Source: Colletotrichum lupini (Eukaryota; Ascomycota; Sordariomycetes; Glomerellales; Glomerellaceae). Taken from it: a stretch of DNA of 64,000 nt. A program made the translations under genes and the position numbers. Below the pieces are notes generated by a model. That model searched no databases. It saw only the letters and a program-made list of their open reading frames with translations, and was not told the DNA's origin. Positions 22,667 through 32,747 of this stretch are shown in pieces (within the stretch, counting starts at the first letter, position 1; every line of letters begins with the position of its first letter). Location of the stretch: NCBI RefSeq assembly GCF_023278565.1, contig NC_064673.1, forward strand, positions 2,852,001-2,916,000, given 5' to 3'.

Positions 22667-25438
22667 GGAGGCAACGAATTAACACAAGCGAGCTCCATTA
22701 ATTCACGGCACCTGATCTCGTGATGCTGCCTCGGCGGTTAGGCGAGCAATGCATGTGCCGGATCGTCTTTCGTTGGGGGGCTATCGGCTTGTACGATGCG
22801 GAGATGATCGGGGGCCGACCGCTGATGGAACGCCGCCTCCTTTTGCATCCGGCGCCGTCGACAGCCTCACACGCACGTGGGAGACAACTGATGAAGCGCG
22901 CGCGGGGGAGCTTCCGCAGTGATTTATGAGTTTAGAGCTCAGTGAGCTGCGTCGTCTTTACGAAAACAACTTGGCCCCGTCGCGCGGTTTAGAGTTTGGG
23001 GACCCTGGCCATTGACGAATCCAGAGTCAGAACACCGGGCCCGTCTTGTTCGCGCAGTGCGCGCACACGATGTTGCAAGAAACTCCGCGCGCTTCCGCCA
23101 ACGACCCATCAATCACATACTCAGGACGGAACCGTCTAGTGGCAGCTGGCACCGAGTCACCCACAGCACGCAGGGGATACCGATCGCTAGCTGCAGCTCG
23201 AACTACAGACGGATGCTGCATTTTTGCCCTGACATACCCACGCGTTCAACCGACACGCCGTATTGCCTCTTACGCGAAGTTTAAAAAAAAAAAAAAAATT
23301 AAAAAAAAAAAAACCGGCGAATTGTTGAACACGCCGTTGCCGTCGCGATTCACGAAGAAGGGGAGGGGCCCGGGGCCGAACGGGGCATATCCTCGAAGTA
23401 CGAAGTACAGACATACTATGCATCTTGTCATCGCACATGGGGCTGCATGTCCTCTTCGTGGGGATGGCCTGATATCTGCTGCCCTTCCTCGAGTCTCGTA
23501 TCTCGTGTCCTGAATGACCCGCCGGAACAAGAAGGAAGCAGGCTGCTGGAGTCTGAACAGTGAGTGAGTGAAAACAAGAGAGAGAAAGATGCCCCTGCTC
23601 TCTTCCTTCGCCTAACCTCCTAGTCAACTTGTTTCTCCCTGTAATCACGCTACACGCAGAAAGACGGCCGGCCGCCCGCCAAGTATTCGCGGAAGCAGCG
23701 CTGCCAGATCCGGAGTGGGGAGCGCTCTCCTTTGTGGTTTAGAGCTATCATGGCTGCCATGTGGAATTGACCGACTAGCGACGGGGACAGGCTGGGAAGT
23801 TGTGGCTTTACGATTTGATTTGATTTTCTCTTGCTCTCGAGGGGTTGGTGGCTATCGTCTGCTAGCGTCCGCCCACTCAGAGCTTCCACTCGAACTGGGG
23901 ATGTTCATCCGCTCATCGGTGCGATCGCCCTATTCGGGATGCAAAACCCGTCGATTTCGTTACAGTAGCAACGAGCAACGGAACAAGTTTGGTGGATGGG
24001 GGGAAGAACAGACGTGGTCAACCGTCAACAAGTGTTCTTCATCTCGTTTCAACCCCGTAAAGTCGCTCCTCTATCCTCTGAAGCTCGCCTGGGATCGGCT
24101 GACTTGCAAGAGGTTGGAGTACAAGCTTGGCTGTTCTGATCGGAAGTGCCATGTGGTTTGTGGCAGGGCTATCCATGAGCGGCCGTCTTCGAGACGATTC
24201 TGTGTCGATATTGCTCTCCCTCGCTCAATTTACCCTTTTTCTCCCTCTGGAGTTTCTCCTCTCCCCCACCGGGACAGAATTGCTGTGGATATAACAGACT
24301 ACCGACCCGACCGTATCCGACCTTCCAGAGGCCGCGTTGACGAAGAGTAAAGACCAAAACTAAAATTGAACCTAAGCTTCCGACGCGGACGGGAAGCAGC
24401 AATGCCCGCGTCGTTCGGCGCCTTGCTTCATCCATGGTTCGGAGAATTGTTACCATACTTGGTACGTACGCGCCGCATCGCGGTCACGCAAGCCCGCGCG
24501 TCCAGCAGCGGCTCTATCGTATCGTGGAAACATGCATGCATATCTACTGTGTAGTAGTGATGGTTACTCCATACGCCGGCAGCCGACTCTTTCGACCAAC
24601 AGGCCTCGACAAGCTACAGGTCACAACACGTCGCAACAGCAAGACCCTATCCGCAAGGATCCCAATTCGCCAACTCGGACTTCATGGGGAACTTTGCTTT
24701 CTCTCCTTCCTCTCACATGCGTGAGAACATCTCCCATCCCGCGCAGTCATGCAGATCCCATCGGACGTACCATTTTCCTAAAACGGGAGCCGGCCATTGG
24801 GGCCCGCTGAGTACCACTCCTTGCCCAGCTTACTTACGGAGACTTGGGTGTTGGAACACTCGTTCAGAGTCTCTTTCTCTCTCACACCCCTGTTCCAACA
24901 GCGCCAGCAAAGGGAACAAGGCCTGCTTCGGGCGAAAGTCGCAATGTGGATGATGTGTCCGGTCTCTTTTTTTTTTCTCTCTCTCTCTCTCTTCTGATCG
25001 ACCGGTGAACCTTTGAAGAGGGGGTGTAAGCACGGCACGGCTCGGCCTGGTAGCTTGACTTTTTCCCCCCTCGACGTGCGACATGCAACATGGTACCTAC
25101 TAGTACTTGGTAGTCAGCCATCTGCTTTTTCTGTGACGAGTCTGACCAAGTTATGAGAGTTGTTTCGGTAGGTACGAAGACCTGGGGGTTCGGACTTTCG
25201 GTCTGCTGCTTGAGGCTAGCGCTCCGTTGGCACATCTTCCACGTTTTGAGGCGCAAACAATTGTACGATGATGATGTGAAGGCGCGCGTGAAATGGGCTC
25301 AGAATGATGATGTTCTTTGGGTAGCTTGCGACGCCTCCGGTTGGACCGTAAAGTCTATAGCCAGTGATGTCTTGATTCTACCTTGCACACGGAGTAGTCA
25401 ACGGATCTAATCCAATCATGGTCACCGAGACCTCACAT
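22667..25438. other. Gene-free right flank of the element nest
   Basis: Normal base composition resumes abruptly after the mariner end. No credible gene was found; the longest open frame (about 210 codons near 23715-24350) has no recognisable domain and is Ser/Arg/Leu-rich like chance frames. There are A-rich runs at about 23280-23315, and a T run followed by a CT repeat at about 24965-24996. It may contain promoter or transcript ends that cannot be placed by eye. Confidence 0.5.
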
Positions 25439-26455
25439 CTACGGCCACAGCTCAATCTTCCCCCACCCATTCACCCTCTCCGCACCACCCTCCGTCTCCT
25501 TCCCCTCGGCCTCGGCCCCGACAAACCGGTACAGATACCGTCTCGGGTCCTCCGAGGCGCTCAGGTCCGTCTGATCCACCTCGGTCGGCACAATCACCAC
25601 GACCCGGAAGTTCTCCCTCGCGACCTCGTCCTCCAGGTCCTCGACCTTTTGCCCCAGCTTCAGCGTGTCCGAGGGCGGGTTCGCGGCGCGGGACGTCCCC
25701 GGGACCGGGTTCCTGAACGTGCCGCGCATCATGGGCGACAAGTTTCCAAAGTGCGCCGTGACCTCGCGGGCGAAGGACCAGTCCTGTTCCGAGGTGCCGA
25801 TGACGGTTTTGCCGGAGGGGATGTCTTGTTCGCGGCGGCGTTTGGCGTCTGCTGGGGTGACGGTGCGCATGCGGGCTAGGAGGTGCTCGCGGAGCGCTTT
25901 GGCGCCGGAGGAGGAGTCGATGTCCGGGCCGAGGAGGAAGGCTTCGCCGCGGATGCGCCATTGGACTTTTGCGTCGGTCCAGAAGCATGCTTCTACGGGG
26001 CCGCCGCCGCCTGATTTTTTGACGTCGTCTTTTTCTCCGTCGGAAGTTAGGAAGTCGGGCACTTTTGCCATGCGGGCGTCGGTTGTCAGGGTCAGGAGAT
26101 CGGATTCGTAGAGGGGCGGGTTGAGGTCTGCTGTGTTTTTTGGGTTGACTGGGAGGGAGGCCCAGAGGCCGCGGAAGATTACGGTGCGGAGGCGGGGGGT
26201 GAGGGAGGAGCTGGGTGAGGAAGAGGAAGAGGAGTGGATTGTTGCGAGGTTGAATTCTGGTGAGGCCATTTCGTTTACGTTCTTGAGGAAGGGGGCGCGC
26301 CAGGGCGCTGGGCCTGGTGAGGCTTTTGCTGTTGATGGGGAGGAGGACATGTTGCGTGGTGAGCTGGGTGAGGCTGAGCGTGATGGTGAAGTTGGGGATT
26401 GGAGATGGTGAGTTAGTTGGGATATGCGGCGGGTTGAGAGGGTTCGGATGGTCAT
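25439..26455 (-). CDS. Pyridoxamine 5'-phosphate oxidase-like FMN-binding protein (Alr4036 type)
   Basis: Intronless, 338 residues. The N-terminus (MTIRTLSTRRISQLTHHL) is Arg/Ser-rich without acidic residues and looks like a mitochondrial presequence; an alternative start is Met36. After a Ser/Pro-rich linker the FMN-binding split-barrel runs from about residue 50 to the end. Family hallmarks are PAPWRAPFLKN near 50-60, TVIFRGLWASLPVN near 90-105, the ESDLLTLTTDAR segment near 116-128, A-C-F-W-T-D and Q-W-R-I-R-G-E-A near 155-172, and a C-terminal G-W-G-K-I-E-L-W-P. Family members bind FMN and are related to the enzyme that oxidises pyridoxine phosphates, but the substrate of this fungal branch is not established. 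The gene stands alone, with its 3' end facing the element nest. Confidence 0.85.
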   Translation of the reverse strand: MTIRTLSTRRISQLTHHLQSPTSPSRSASPSSPRNMSSSPSTAKASPGPAPWRAPFLKNVNEMASPEFNLATIHSSSSSSPSSSLTPRLRTVIFRGLWASLPVNPKNTADLNPPLYESDLLTLTTDARMAKVPDFLTSDGEKDDVKKSGGGGPVEACFWTDAKVQWRIRGEAFLLGPDIDSSSGAKALREHLLARMRTVTPADAKRRREQDIPSGKTVIGTSEQDWSFAREVTAHFGNLSPMMRGTFRNPVPGTSRAANPPSDTLKLGQKVEDLEDEVARENFRVVVIVPTEVDQTDLSASEDPRRYLYRFVGAEAEGKETEGGAERVNGWGKIELWP

Positions 26456-26799
26456 GAGTTTATGGGTTGTGATGGATTGTGATGAATGGCCGATGGACGG
26501 GGATGAGGTAGGTTGTTTTATGAGTGAAGTTGAAGGGTGAGGAATGTCGTGTGAGGTTTTTTGAGGTTAGGTGGTTTTTTTGGTCTATGATTCATCATTG
26601 GGCCACACGGTGAGTCGCGCCAGCCTTCACAGCAGAATGAAACTTATGGATATTTAGTTTATTTGAGCTATTGAATGATACTACCCCAGTGAATAACGAT
26701 ATCTTTTCTCATTGAAAATCATATTTGAGCGAGGCGGAAGGGAGATTGTCTGTTGGTGTGCGAGGTTTGGCGGGGTCGTTGGGAGATACCCCGCTGTCG
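26456..26799. other. Intergenic stretch between two minus-strand genes
   Basis: About 340 bp serving as the upstream region of the oxidase-like gene and the downstream region of the next minus-strand gene. I see no further gene. A G-rich purine stretch is present at 26460-26560. Confidence 0.4.
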
Positions 26800-27883
26800 T
26801 CATGACGTGGATGAGGCCGCGGAAGAGGCGCAAGTCGAGGGACAAGCTAAGTTCGTGGCATTGCCATCTTGACTCGAGTCTGGGCTCAAGAATGCCTTCA
26901 GGCGCGCTTCCCTCGAAGAATTGCTTGCTCTGATTACCTCCATATCAGACATTTCCTGAATGCGCGGGGGGTACAGATCAACCTCCACCAACGCGTCCAT
27001 CAGTTTCTTTGACGCTTCCATCGCTTCTACGATTTGACCCATCAAGAATTCTCGCTCCTCGGGCCTAGAAGAAACAGGATTGTTCAACGTCAAATATTCG
27101 CGGCAGAAGTAGAAAGGTGACGCAAAAAAGCATAAACTTACTCCACCTTTGCATCGTATACAAACAACTTATGATGTATCCGCAAGTAATTGGCTTCAGC
27201 CACGCGGTTGGAATATCCTGCGTGCTGCAAATCCATCAGATAAATAGTATCCGATGCTAATGATTGCCTGATGTAACTGATCTTGTCTTCGCCGCGCGGG
27301 CGAAGATCAGGTGAAGAGAACTCCCGGAGAAATCGATAGAACCCAATATCTCCTGTGGCTGCTGTCGTCTCGAGACCCTGACGAGTTTTCTCGAGTGTGG
27401 GACATGATTTAATGGTCCAACTCGTCGGATGCAATAGCCCTTTTAGCGAGAAAGAATGATTAGTTTCCATGAAGTGAGGAAATGTCCGATGACCCATCGA
27501 CATTCTGATCACTTACTCGGCATCACAACCTCCATGATACGTTTCAAAGCCCTGTACTTTTGTTCTTGCCACAGCCATTTCGGCTGCCGACGCACGTTGG
27601 ACCTGTTGCCAGAGCTCTCATCGGGAACGGTGTACCCTTCTTGACACTGCTCAAGTCTCTCGAAGCTCCTCTTCAGGCTGCCCAACTCCGGCTGCAGCTC
27701 TGTGCTTTCCCTGAAATCAATATCCACGCCCCGGACGGCGTACATGAAGGCTAAGGTCGCTGCAAGCGTCAAGTCGTGTAGATAAGATTCTGGTTCAATG
27801 AACGCCTTTTGGGCTTCTGCTTCCAAGGATGAGTTCTCGTCTTCGCGTTGGAGCATAGGATCACTAGTGTTTGACAGCTCCAT
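26800..27883 (-). CDS. Fungal accessory protein, zinc-finger-less paralogue 1
   Basis: Spliced model with exons 27883-27517, 27439-27142 and 27064-26800, giving 309 residues. Both introns have GTAAGT donors and AG acceptors that keep frame. No domain with a known function is recognised. The N-terminal half carries G-S-L-K-R-S-F-E-R-L followed by C-Q-E-G-Y (near residues 70-90) and then a Trp/Lys-rich helix. A second conserved patch near 190-210 reads D-T-I-Y-L-M-D-L-Q-H-A-G-Y-S. Both patches recur in the next gene upstream (28553-29867) and, more weakly, in the zinc-finger gene at 30859-32493, so the three form a tandem family. The C-terminus is Ser/Ala-rich. The role is unknown; the company of DUF7580 and NACHT genes suggests the fungal STAND-related accessory repertoire (inference). 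Confidence 0.65.
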
Positions 27884-28552
27884 TTTCGGTGTTGCGCGAA
27901 GGTGATGAGAATCAGGCAGAGCTGACGAACATGAAAATTGCGAGCAGCAGCAGATTATGTATATACATGGAAGTTCATTGTTCTTTCGTCTTTGTTGAAC
28001 CGTTTATATACCTATAGCCAATGAGTTCTCAGATCGTAGAGACGCTGTTCACGTGTCTTTGTTGATCCACGTCACCTGCAATGGCCAACCTTTTCAAGCC
28101 CGGCGGTAACCAGCGATGATTTCCAATGTTCAATCAAACTAAAGGCCTGAATGCAAATTTGATTTCTATTCGGATTTGGGGCTTCGGCGTTGTTGTCGGG
28201 GGAATTTGCCGCTGGCATTATGACGTCCGGAAGAGCGTAAAAGATGCTCTATTACATAGCAAACCTCTTGTGGACTGATGAGAGGAGTTTGCCGAGTAAA
28301 CTGGCTTTCGTGACTACAATCTACTATGCTCATGACATTGCCATATGGGGTAGTCCATATTCGCCGCCCGTTCTCGAGACGCACTCAGAAATACAAGTGT
28401 AATGTAGCCACGAATGTGATTGTGAGACTACAGGGCCAGATTGCCTGCTTCGAAGACTAGAGATGATTCAACTGTGTCTTACTACTTATGTATATACATG
28501 TACTATTGGCAGGGGCTCCAAATCACGAAGAAGCCACAAGCTCTGTCTGAGA
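27884..28552. other. Intergenic region between paralogues
   Basis: About 670 bp upstream of the first paralogue. It contains several TATATA-like stretches (for example near 27955-28015) compatible with a promoter. No coding potential was seen. Confidence 0.4.
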
Positions 28553-29867
28553 CTACAATGACATTGCCTCGTCTTTCATACGCAGGTCAGCCCCTAACGC
28601 GGCTAGGACTACGCTCGCCTTCTCAAAGATATCCCAAAGCAACCAAGAAGTCTGCTGTACTGAGTTTCCAATGGTGGCACCCGAATTGTCTTGCGGCCGG
28701 TAGTCTTCGGCCTCGGCCATCATGTCGACTTTTCTAATCGACTTCCGCGCCTCTTGTGATGTTTCATCGAGATCACCCAACTTGAGACTATCAGAGTGTA
28801 AGCCAAGTAAGAGTATATCATCTACATCGAGGGCGGACAGATAATATCAAAACGGAACATACCTTCCTTTACAATTTTGCTTCAGCTCACTTAGGAAACG
28901 GCTTGCAGCTTCAGCATCTGAGTATCCTTCATGCTGCAATTCCATCAGGGCGATGGTATCTGCTGCTAATTTAACTGCTTCTTGAGAAATATCATCATTG
29001 CGATGTTTTGAGGAGCTGACAGAGAAATTACCGCTCTCTCTTCTGGCCTTTTCCTCTCGTATAATTTGACATCTCACACTGCCATCATCCACCTCTGTCT
29101 CCTGAGCAAGTTGACGCGTATTCCTCCCACCAGTGGGCCTTTCCTCTAGAAAACGAGCAAGCTCACGCCTCACACTGCCTTCGCCGTTGGCTTCTGCCTC
29201 AAGGATGAGTTGGCGCATCGTATTGTTTTCCCCGTCAGCTATTGCTTCCTGAAGAAGTTGACGCATCGCGATGTCCCCGCTGTTGCCTTCTGCATCCCGC
29301 AGAAGTCGACTCGCCGCGGCAGCTCCCCTATCGGGTCCGTCTTGATTGAGAAATTGGTGCAAGTCCCTAATCCGTGGGAATACCATCTTTGCTCCAGCCA
29401 TCCCTATGCATGAAGTTAGATAATTGACTTCTGATAGGGTACAAAGGGTTCGATTTGCAAAGCCGTTTAGGCCCCAACCACGTACACTGCCATAGAGTCC
29501 TTGAGAAACTGCTCAAAATCTCAAGCTTTGCTATTAGCCACTGCCTCGACGGACCCGGACGTGTTTTGGATTTCTGCATCGGCGTCCTATACCCTTCTTG
29601 ACATTTTCGTAGTCGCGTAAGACTTCTTTTGAGACTCTTAAGATCCACCACAGACCCCAATTCTGGATTCGCTTCCAGATCGCGTATCAACAATATGGTG
29701 GTCAATTCAAAGATGGCTGTCAGCGCTCTCGTCATGTAAGACAGATCGTTGATTCCTGTAAAACGCGCCTCAAGAGTAATATGCATATCCAATCCGCACC
29801 TAACGCGGTCAGTGAAGCGGTCATTGAAGCGCACATAGTGACTACTCGCTAGATCCATATTGAGCAA
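28553..29867 (-). CDS. Fungal accessory protein, zinc-finger-less paralogue 2
   Basis: Spliced model with exons 29867-29486, 29403-28863 and 28787-28553 (donors GTACGT and GTATGT, acceptors TAG), giving 385 residues in continuous frame. The N-terminal part contains S-L-K-R-S-L-T-R-L followed by K-C-Q-E-G-Y (near residues 77-92), matching the neighbour at 26800-27883. The middle (about 130-230) is a charged stretch with repeated M-R-Q-L-L/I-L-E-A units, where R-Q-L plus E-A-x-A-D/N-G recurs three to four times. A second shared patch, D-T-I-A-L-M-E-L-Q-H-E-G-Y-S, lies near 280. No catalytic motif is seen. The start is the first Met of the exon; Met4 is equally possible. Function unknown. Confidence 0.62.
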
Positions 29868-30449
29868 TATGAGAAGATGAAGAAAGCTCCATCTTGATGG
29901 CTGGTGTTCAGAAAAAAAGAGAGCAAGAGTGTTTTGTACTTGGATAGATGTATCAACCTTTCAAGTTATTTGACCACTGAACAAGTCAATCTCGGCAACG
30001 TTGTTCATCCATCTTTGTTCGGCTGTTCAGCCTGTCGAGGCCAATCTCATAAGCCTGATTTGGACAGAGACAGCACCTCGTTCTGACCTTGAGGACAAAG
30101 GAGCGATTCTGTCCCTTTGCCCCAGTCTCGACGCTATTCGGTCATCTGCTGCGAACTTACCGCAGTGCACAGAAGGAACGCAATCAATCGATGGGGTGGG
30201 CAAGGGAGCAGCTCGCAGAACTAAAGCCTGCTGTGAAGCGCTTAAAGCTTGACGATAGAGTACTTTTACTTACATGCTTGAACCTCGGGATCCTTTGGAC
30301 CTATATCAGGAGCTCAGAGAGGCGGATTCCGTCACCAAATTCGATAATTCAAACCGAGATAGTAAAGACAAATTTCACGGTCTTATGCCAAATGACTGAG
30401 TTAAGTACATAAAAATACAGAGGCAGAGCCGATATTTCACTTCCGGCTT
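29868..30449. other. Intergenic region, no supported gene
   Basis: About 580 bp between paralogue 2 and the coding remnant at 30450-30836. Short open frames on the plus strand near 30000-30410 have no support. Confidence 0.4.
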
Positions 30450-30836
30450 CTAGACCTCACTGTCATGCAGCAAAGAACATGCCTCCAGATGCCATTTCGC
30501 AGCCATATCCTCATCCCCAGATAGCGATCGTATTAAATCATAACGATCCCGCGTTTTATCTGCCCGTGAGAGAGACTGATCGAGTCTATCGCTCTCCGCT
30601 AGATATTTTTTGGGAGGCAGATCCATTCCTGCTCGGTGCAATGTCACCAGTAGGATATGGAGATCCGGACCCATTATCACTGAGTCTGGGACCGGCCCCA
30701 GTGGTAATTCGAGTCGATTGCGGAAATGTTGGCCAAAGTTTCTTGAAGTCTTGTAAAAATTCAGGATCGTCAAGGAGAATTCTTCCCAAAATAAGATAGG
30801 CATTATCAGATGAGATCCTGTGAAAATGTCAATCAA
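30450..30836 (-). pseudogene. Uncertain coding remnant downstream of the zinc-finger gene
   Basis: Two overlapping minus-strand frames look coding here. One (30836-30450) gives a convincing C-terminal half with M-G-P-D-L-H-I-L-L, then S-D-R-L-D-Q-S-L and D-M-A-A-K-W-H-L-E-A-C, ending in H-D-S-E-V. The other (about 30800-30586) gives I-L-L-D-D-P-E-F-L-Q-D-F near its start but ends early. An acceptor-like TTTTCACAG at about 30810, with a GTATGG donor at the very end of the upstream zinc-finger frame, would join that gene into the second frame. The piece may be a 3' exon of the gene at 30859-32493, or a frameshifted fragment of another family member. It starts only 22 bp past that gene's stop. 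Confidence 0.4.
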
Positions 30837-30858
30837 GTGAACAAGAGCGTGCTGATGG

Positions 30859-32493
30859 TTAAGATACTATGCCATACATCTCTCTCGCACGCTCTTTCAT
30901 CAAGGTCAAGAATGCATTGCAAACTTCAGGTTCCAGACGTCCGGTTCGTCTGGCTCTTTCGATGTACCTCTCAGCTGGACTAGAAGCGACTGGCCCTTCT
31001 TGCCCCATTTCAGCACTTTGTACATTAGCTGCCGTGCCAGACAAGTCAAGATAATCAAGTTCTGCTGCGGCATGGGTCTCCTCGGCTTCACTGCCAATCG
31101 CATCATCTTGCCGACTGCCGTCTGAAAATTGGCTTTCTGTCTCTAAGTCGGGTTTCGAAGGGAGAGAAGCAAGAGAGATCTCCTCAAGATGCCCCCCGAG
31201 GTGTTGAAGAATAGCGATCTTGCCATTGCCAGTGTCATTTCGGCATAGTGAGCACTCGGTTCCTTTCCACTCGGGCCCGAAGTGGCGAAGAGCGAGATGT
31301 GAGACCCAATCCCTACGAGTGCTGAAGACGCTCTTGTATCTACACGAGGGCTCTAAGCACTGCCAAGGCCTTAAGTCGTTGAACAAGTGGCGTTTCCATG
31401 CCAGATTAGATTGCACGATGGTTGACAGGCCGCATGCTATACACAAAAAGCTTGAACCATTCCTGGCTGATTTGGGTAGGGACGGTAAGCGGATCGAAGT
31501 CCCTTCGCCGCCGTGGTACGACATAATTGTCTCCGCGTAAGATGAAGGAATAGATGATCCAAGACCCGAATCGTTGAATTTAGAACTTGCAGCGTCTGAA
31601 TTCCCGATTTCTTGCAGCATGACAGGTTCCAGAAATGTCCGAGAATTGCTGTTCCTCTCCTCTTGACCTCTCAAGAATCGCTCATAATTGGCTTTTCCGA
31701 GACTGGTAATGAGCCCAACATCTGCTTTTGGAAATCTGTTGGTGATTATATGTTTGTAAGGTTCATGAGGTTCCCATTCGTGCAAAGACGACGGAAGAGA
31801 TTGCCTCATGTGTCTGGCGTCCAGAATAGGTTCAGAGAATAAGGCATCTAATTCCATCAAACTTCTGGTGTCTGTTTCAAGATCTGCAGTGATTTGTTCG
31901 ATATCGTCATCGTCATAATCAGATGATCCAGTTGAAGATTCACTCTTTGCTACATCGTTTTCGGCTTCTTGTAGCAGTTGCCTCAGCTGTTCTACCTTAG
32001 TTGTGAAGCTCTCAGGAAGTTGCGTCTTCCTAAGAAGGCCCGCCCCAAAGGTTGATGCGATGAGTCCTGATTGTTTGACAATGATCATCAGCTTCGATGC
32101 AATTACTTGAAAGTTTAGTCAGTAAGCTTGAGACTTACTCTCAGTAAGAGCCAAACCTATACTGGATAGAATCTCAAGCGTTGCACCTCGCAGTCGACTA
32201 GATCGCTCAAAGAGGCCATGGGAGGCTCGGCTGGAGATTCCGTATCCGTCTGACCAGAGTTGAAGTCTGTCAGAGCTCCTTCCAAGACTGACAAGATATG
32301 ATTGAGACTCTGAATCTCCTTTGACTCCGTCAATCGGACTTTTTTTTATGTCTTGAAACACAGCTATTGTTCCTTCTGCCAGGCGTGCAACGAGACCAGC
32401 ACCCACATGAGGCGTTTCCTCGGCTGGCGTGTCAAGGAACAACCGAATGAGATAATTCGTGTCAACGGCCCCTTCATCTCTCAGAGAACTCAT
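30859..32493 (-). CDS. C2H2 zinc-finger protein of the fungal HLEEI type
   Basis: Exons 32493-32139 and 32105-30859 (donor GTAAGT, acceptor CAAG), 533 residues. The start is placed at MSSLRDEG (32493) because the in-frame upstream Met adds only a Cys/His-rich leader. The N-terminal helical region (about 30-118) has the pattern L-G-R-S-S-D-R-L near 74-81 followed by S-D-G-Y-G near 85-89, found in this fungal family. The linker contains R-F-P-K-A-D-V-G-L-I-T-S-L-G-K-A-N (about 242-258), a typical family signature. Zinc ligands are Cys340, Cys343 and His358 in a degenerate finger, and a good CX4C...HX4H finger with Cys368, Cys373, His388 and His393. H-L-E-E-I-S-L-A-S-L-P follows near 430. Such proteins are abundant in Pezizomycotina but mostly uncharacterised; DNA or RNA binding is plausible. 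It is transcribed divergently from the DUF7580-type gene. Confidence 0.75.
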
Positions 32494-32747
32494 CTTCTCG
32501 ATTGGAAGAAGTAGTACGGAATGTAGGCAATGAATGTGAGATTGACAGGTTTGAGCGGGGTAGGTATGTTCCAACACAATCGTCAGCCTGCTTCGTCAAG
32601 GCGCACCGGTGCTTTAACCAATGAGCCGACGTCTTTTGCCGCCTGCCATGCCATACCTGGCACCAACAGCCTGATTCTTACATTCTGAGGTGGGGGGAAG
32701 GAACTCACACTTACGATAGGATCATGATCTTCAAGTTCTGAACGGTT
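32494..32747. promoter_or_regulatory. Divergent promoter between the C2H2 and DUF7580-type genes
   Basis: Only about 254 bp separates the two opposed start codons, so both promoters must lie here or overlap the 5' coding ends. The segment is a plausible shared control region. No specific factor site is claimed. Confidence 0.5.

Noticed and set aside
23715..24350. Plus-strand frame of 211 codons right of the nest
   Set aside because: No domain, mixed composition, and no intron or start context supporting a gene.
25665..26111. Plus-strand frame of 148 codons
   Set aside because: Antisense shadow of the FMN-binding protein gene.
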